Below are positions 60,324 to 64,000 of a stretch of 64,000 nt of DNA, piece by piece (within the stretch, counting starts at the first letter, position 1; the number at the start of each line of letters is the position of its first letter). Under the pieces are notes generated by a model. That model ran no database searches. It was not told the origin of the DNA and was given only the letters and a program-made list of their open reading frames with translations. Source of the DNA: Streptomyces rhizosphaerihabitans (GTDB lineage Bacteria; Actinomycetota; Actinomycetes; Streptomycetales; Streptomycetaceae); assembly GCF_025399795.1 (NCBI RefSeq), contig NZ_JAODTZ010000012.1, positions 124,001 through 188,000 of the forward strand, written 5' to 3'. The position numbers and the translations under genes were made by a program.

Positions 60324-60635
60324 ATGTCCGTGCCTGCGGTGGTGATTCTCCTGGTACCGGGGACGCGGCAGGGGGCCGTGCCCTTCACGTACGAAGACTT
60401 CCTCGGCGCTGGGAAGCTGATCGCGTCGATCCTGGACTACGATTTGCCGTTCATCCCCGTGGTGACGGTCATCGCGCCGGTCTGTATCGGGATGTGTGTG
60501 CTGCTCTCCTGGTTCGCCCCGCGGGCGAACGGGTGGGAGCGGCGCAGTCCCGAGACCGAGGCCGTGGACGTGGCTCCGGCCGAACCAGGGACGCTGCTGC
60601 CGGGTGGGGTACCCCCCACAGCCCCGAGACTGTAG
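60324..60635 (+). CDS. small membrane protein, unknown
   Basis: A 103-aa frame with two hydrophobic segments (SVPAVVILLVPG and PFIPVVTVIAPVCIGMCVLLSW) separated by a polar loop (EDFLGAGKLIASILDYDL). The C-terminal 15 residues are read from a GC palindrome (60604-60619) and look like an accidental extension. GGGAG is about 9 bp before the ATG at 60324; the frame is open back to 60177. I do not recognise it; it may be the remnant of a larger transporter. Confidence 0.5.
   Translation: MSVPAVVILLVPGTRQGAVPFTYEDFLGAGKLIASILDYDLPFIPVVTVIAPVCIGMCVLLSWFAPRANGWERRSPETEAVDVAPAEPGTLLPGGVPPTAPRL
60604..60619. repeat. GTACCCC-type palindrome
   Basis: GTGGGG-TA-CCCCCCAC is a nearly perfect palindrome of the kind found at 48680-48716, here near the 3' end of the small membrane protein and followed by GGGGGAGCAGCAG. 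It lies between convergent genes and may help termination. Confidence 0.6.
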
Positions 60636-60683
60636 GGGGAGCAGCAGCTCACAGGGCCAGGCCCGGCCGGCGGCAGCCGGAGA

Positions 60684-62264
60684 TCACTGCTCGCGCAGGG
60701 GCACCGACACGAAGGACGGGTCGTGCTCCGGCGAGGAGAAGGTCAGCTGCGCGCCGGACGGGTTGTGCTCGATGTAGAGCGGGTCGACCGTGTCGACGAC
60801 CAGGGCGAGACGATGCCCTGCCGGGACGTCGTAGGCCGTGGAGAACAGGTCCAGGTCCACACCGAACGGCTCGCCGGGCGTCTGCCCGTGGAAGGTGTAC
60901 GGTGCGTTGCTTACCAGCTTGCCGAGGCCGAGCGGGCCCACGTCGTAGAGGTAGGCGACGAGGGTGCCGCTCTCCTTGGTCCCGGTGACCGTGGTGTGCA
61001 GCCTGACGGTGCCGCGTATGTGCTGGGCGCTCTCGTACCGCTCCGACTGCCACACCGCGGCCCAGTAGCGCGGCAGCAGCGGGATCGAGGCCATCGGCGG
61101 AATCCGCGTGAGCTGGTCGAGGATGCTGGACAGGAAGATGACCCCGCCGTCCGCGCCCGAGTCGACGTTCGTGTGGATCCTGGTGGTGCCCCCGAGGGCG
61201 ATCTTCCTCGTGGTCGCGCCGAGCGACTTCCAGTCCGGGTAGCCCTCGTAGCCGCCCGTGGAACGGGACTTGATCTGTACCGGCTGTTCGCCGTCGACGC
61301 CGTTGTCCTTGCCCGCCAGATAGCGGTCGAACCAGCGACCGGTGTCGGTCCACACGTCGTTGGGGAGTCCGAACAGGCCGGTGATCTCCGGGGTGGCGTG
61401 GTCACCCGGGCGGAGCTCCAGCCGCTTGGGCCCGGTCAGTTCCCCGTAGAACTTCGCGTACTGGTTGGGCGAGAAGACCGTGTCGCCCCAGGCGTTGGCC
61501 ATGAAGACGGCGGCGCCGTTCTTGTTGAGCTGGTCGACGTAGGTCTCGGGGGAACGTTTCTTCCCCCAGTCGATCAGATCCTGCTCCTTCGCCAGGTTCG
61601 AGGCGAAGAAGTCCTTGAACACCTGCTGGGTCTCGGCGCTGGGACGGCCGACGATGTTTCCGACGCCGTCCAACAGGGCGGCCGCCTGGACGTGTTCGGT
61701 ACGGCCGGAGTAGATGGACTCGGTCAGGTCCCCCCAGCCGCTCAGCGCGGCGACCGCCTTGATGCGCTTGTCGTGCGCGGCGGCGAGCAGGCTGATTCCG
61801 GCGCCGTACGAGACGCCCGCCACGCCGACCTTCGCCGCGTCGGCAGGGGTGTTGGCGAGCGCCCAGTCGATCACCTTGGACACGTCGGCGGTGTCACGGG
61901 GGCCCGCGACGTCGATCTCCCCGCCCGACTGCCAGAAGCCGCGGACGTTGTAACTGACCACCACATAGCCGGAGTTCGCCAGCTTCTGGGCCTGTGCGAG
62001 GTACTCGACCTGCGGCAGGCCCCAGCTCGTGGGCAGCACGATGAGCGGGTAGGCGCGGGTGCCGTCGGCTCCCGCGGGGGTGACGACGTTGGCTTTGAGG
62101 ACCGTGCCGCCGTCACCGGAGATGTCGACGAAGCGGACACCGTTCGTGCCGGTGGCTGCCTGGGCGGCGGGCGCGAGGCCCAGGCCCGCCGCGGCGATCA
62201 GCGTCGCGGAGACGGCACCGACGGCGGATGTGCGCAGGGCGTTGCGGTTGCGACCGTGTCCCAC
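60684..62264 (-). CDS. secreted CocE/NonD-type hydrolase (S15 family)
   Basis: A 526-aa alpha/beta hydrolase with a signal peptide ending near AAQAATG and a jelly-roll C-terminal domain, the X-Pro dipeptidyl-peptidase/CocE (S15) architecture. The nucleophile elbow is VGVAGVSYGAGISLL (Ser near 155), and MANAWGDTVFSPNQY and RPGDHATPE probably supply Asp and His. It cleaves acyl or aminoacyl bonds of an unknown substrate outside the cell. I take the GTG at 62264 (GAGGAG 8 bp upstream); a GTG at 62279 overlaps that site. Repeated palindrome-like sites precede it. Confidence 0.88.
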   Translation of the reverse strand: MGHGRNRNALRTSAVGAVSATLIAAAGLGLAPAAQAATGTNGVRFVDISGDGGTVLKANVVTPAGADGTRAYPLIVLPTSWGLPQVEYLAQAQKLANSGYVVVSYNVRGFWQSGGEIDVAGPRDTADVSKVIDWALANTPADAAKVGVAGVSYGAGISLLAAAHDKRIKAVAALSGWGDLTESIYSGRTEHVQAAALLDGVGNIVGRPSAETQQVFKDFFASNLAKEQDLIDWGKKRSPETYVDQLNKNGAAVFMANAWGDTVFSPNQYAKFYGELTGPKRLELRPGDHATPEITGLFGLPNDVWTDTGRWFDRYLAGKDNGVDGEQPVQIKSRSTGGYEGYPDWKSLGATTRKIALGGTTRIHTNVDSGADGGVIFLSSILDQLTRIPPMASIPLLPRYWAAVWQSERYESAQHIRGTVRLHTTVTGTKESGTLVAYLYDVGPLGLGKLVSNAPYTFHGQTPGEPFGVDLDLFSTAYDVPAGHRLALVVDTVDPLYIEHNPSGAQLTFSSPEHDPSFVSVPLREQ

Positions 62265-62293
62265 CGGGTCACTCCTCACTCGATCAGTGCAAA

Positions 62294-62358
62294 GTGACCC
62301 GACGGTAACCTCGGCGGCATACTTGAAGTAACCCGTCGGTAAGTTACGTGCGGGTAAC
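62294..62358. promoter_or_regulatory. duplicated TetR-like operator upstream of the S15 gene
   Basis: GTGACCCGACGGTAA (62294-62308) and GTAACCCGTCGGTAA (62328-62342) are 13/15 identical. The second copy forms a larger inverted repeat with CGGGTAAC (62351-62358; partner GTAACCCG at 62328-62335). They lie 30-95 bp before the gene start. The binding regulator is not in the window. Confidence 0.75.
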
Positions 62359-62482
62359 GATTGTTGAAGTGTTCATTTCATTACCAGGAGCCTCGCCGGT
62401 ATCTGCTCGCACGGACGGCCGGAAAGCGTCGGTGCCAGGGTGGCCGGAGGTCGGGCGTGCCGGTCGTCAGGCGCGCCAGGCC

Positions 62483-63295
62483 TCATGTACGCCGACGCGG
62501 CCGGGGCGTGGCCGGCTTCGCCGCCGACTCCTCGTCCGGCTTGGGGTCCGATGCCGGGTCCAGTGCCGGTGGCGTCGGCAGCGGGGTCTGGGCGGCGCGG
62601 GTGACGTCCGCGACGACCTCGACGACGTCGGGGCCGTACGCCTGGGAGTTCACGACCTTCAGGAGCAGGACGAAGCTGCTGCCGCCGTGCTTGCGGGCGA
62701 GACGCGTGTGGTTGCGGGCGAGATAGCGGGTCGCCGCCTGGTTGGTGATCGCGCGCTGGCCGCAGAAGAGGAAGACCGGTCTCACGTCACGGCTCTGGCC
62801 GGCGGTGAGCCGGGCGAGGATCACGTACTCGGCCTTGCCCGACTCCAGGCGGTAGCGCTCGCTGCCGATCTGGAAGGCGCCCCGGTCGGGCCCCGGTTCG
62901 GAGTCGACGTTGACATGTATGCCGGGCAGCAGGGAGTGCAGATGCGCGGCCATGCGCCGGTTCGACGCCGGCCCGCCCACACAGAACTCCGTCCGCTCGC
63001 CGAAACCCTGCTGGGTCGCGTCGTGCGCGATGACCTGGGCGTGCGCGCCGCAGTCCTTGATCAGTGCGGACAGTTCGAGGAGTGCGAACACGTCGTGGCG
63101 CATCACCGTGAGCTCGGGGCCGCCCGCCTCGCGGTTCACCACCAGCAGCGACTCGGAGTTGTCGGGCAGCCCGAAGAACGCCTGCTTGCGGCGGAGCTTG
63201 CGCCTCCACAGATAGGTGCGGGCGAGCCAGCCGAGCGCGGCACTGATGCCGGCCGCCAGGACGCCGAGGACGATGTTGCGCACGTCGTCAGTCAT
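62483..63295 (-). CDS. membrane-anchored hypothetical protein
   Basis: A 270-aa protein with one N-terminal membrane helix (IVLGVLAAGISAALGWLA), a basic stop (RKLRRKQAF), a mixed alpha/beta domain (LLVVNREAGGPELTVMRHDV, then LIKDCGAHAQVIAHDATQQG and RTEFCVGGPASNRRMAAHL) and a Pro-rich basic C-terminus. No family is named with confidence; the GGPxSN pattern resembles domains that sense nucleotide-like ligands. The start at 63295 is the first in the frame with a membrane helix following. Confidence 0.75.
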   Translation of the reverse strand: MTDDVRNIVLGVLAAGISAALGWLARTYLWRRKLRRKQAFFGLPDNSESLLVVNREAGGPELTVMRHDVFALLELSALIKDCGAHAQVIAHDATQQGFGERTEFCVGGPASNRRMAAHLHSLLPGIHVNVDSEPGPDRGAFQIGSERYRLESGKAEYVILARLTAGQSRDVRPVFLFCGQRAITNQAATRYLARNHTRLARKHGGSSFVLLLKVVNSQAYGPDVVEVVADVTRAAQTPLPTPPALDPASDPKPDEESAAKPATPRPRRRT

Positions 63296-63398
63296 GTGCG
63301 CGCATGCTAGCGGGCCCACGGAACGGTGTTCGAGGGGGCCTGACGCGGGCATGGCGGTGCAGTTACGCTGCGCAGACGGCTGTTGACTGGAGGTACGG

Positions 63399-64000
63399 AT
63401 GCGACGCCCTCTTGCGCGGAATCTGACGGTCTTGGCGGTTTCGGCCGCGACGGTGCTGGTCGGTGCGGCGGCGCCACCCGGGGCGCCGGCCGCGGGCACG
63501 CTCGCGAGAACGCCCGTCGCGAAGGTGCCCGTCGCGGTCGGCTACGGAGGCGCCGTCGCGAGCGTCGACGCGGACGCCTCCGCCGCCGGCATCGAGGTGC
63601 TGAGGAAGGGCGGCAACGCCGTCGACGCGGCCGTCGCCACGGCGGCGGCCCTCGGCGTCACCGAGCCCTACTCGTCCGGCATCGGCGGGGGCGGTTACTT
63701 CGTCTACTACGACGCCAAGTCCCGAACGGTGCATACGGTCGACGGACGCGAGACGGCACCCCTGACCGCCGACTCCGGGCTGTTCCTGGAGAACGGCAAG
63801 CCGCTCGCCTTCGCGGACGCCGTCACCAGCGGGCTGAGCGTGGGCACACCGGGCACGCCCGCCACCTGACAGACCGCGCTGGACGCGTGGGGCAGCAGAC
63901 GCCTGGGCGCCGTCCTGAAGCCTGCCGAGCGCATCGCACGCGCCGGATTCACGGTCGACGCGACCTTCCGTTCGCAGACCGAGTTGAACCAGGACCGCTT
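63399..64000 (+). pseudogene. ggt: gamma-glutamyltransferase, interrupted by an in-frame stop (runs off the window)
   Basis: The frame from the ATG at 63399 (GGAGG 6 bp upstream) is a secreted gamma-glutamyltransferase start: signal peptide, then [56 protein letters not shown] (63540-63710). After VGTPGTPAT a TGA stands at 63867-63869, and the family sequence continues in the same frame (QTALDAWGSRRLGAVLKPAE). The normal residue there is Trp (TPATWQ), so one base (TGG to TGA) makes the difference. The catalytic Thr lies beyond the window. Confidence 0.85.

Overview
The window is high-GC actinobacterial DNA. The gene content (RNase Sa-type exo-RNase, SNF2/SWIM pair, HipA-like kinase, DUF5955 and DUF6278-like proteins, allantoin genes next to malate synthase) and the GC-rich palindromic mini-repeats point to a Streptomyces chromosome, probably outside the most conserved core. 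I saw no rRNA, tRNA or CRISPR array and no complete mobile element. Function names rest on recognised motifs and family memory, not on a search.

Layout. 0-6.7 kb: HxlR regulators, a hotdog thioesterase, a histidine phosphatase, an AlaA-like aminotransferase and a two-gene secreted vWA operon. 6.7-9.9 kb: two divergent IucA/IucC (NIS) siderophore synthetases. 9.9-11.8 kb: FAD monooxygenase with a divergent PadR regulator. 12.05-12.86 kb: a scar made of a frameshifted LuxR tail, an acetyl-CoA synthetase fragment and a tyrosine-recombinase tail. 12.9-14.1 kb: HipA-like kinase coupled to a SelW/Rdx protein. 14.2-25.7 kb: ureide catabolism block (malate synthase, MobA-like transferase, IclR/AllR-type regulator, allantoinase, allantoicase), interrupted by a two-component system and an FtsX-type ABC transporter. 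Malate synthase and allantoinase share a bipartite palindrome that marks them as one regulon. 26-32.8 kb: an eroded arsenic island with arsI, an FAD oxidoreductase, two arsR, an arsenical-type aquaporin, ynfA and arsC, plus relics of arsO, a second arsC (split by a palindromic mini-repeat), thioredoxin reductase, an MFS pump and an SDR. 33-41.8 kb: a zinc ribbon, SPFH protein, Ser/Thr kinase, broken SMI1/KNR4 and lysA-like genes, a lipoprotein, AIM24, a RibD-type reductase and a secreted guanyl RNase. 42-46 kb: a second two-component system, P450 and a small protein. 46.4-50.4 kb: a sugar/inositol remnant (Gfo/Idh, GntR, the tail of a lost ABC ATPase, ROK kinase). 50.5-64 kb: SNF2 helicase plus SWIM protein, fused PcaL, MBL protein, exonuclease III, a glutamate-type ABC ATPase stub, an S15 hydrolase and a gamma-glutamyltransferase carrying an in-frame stop.

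Together the ureide genes convert allantoin to allantoate, then ureidoglycolate, glyoxylate and malate. The ars genes handle arsenate (ArsC), trivalent organoarsenicals (ArsI) and arsenite efflux (aquaporin route), but no ACR3/ArsB pump is present. The striking themes are gene decay by precise small indels, tandem minisatellites placed inside or between functional genes, and clear palindromic operators in several divergent promoters.
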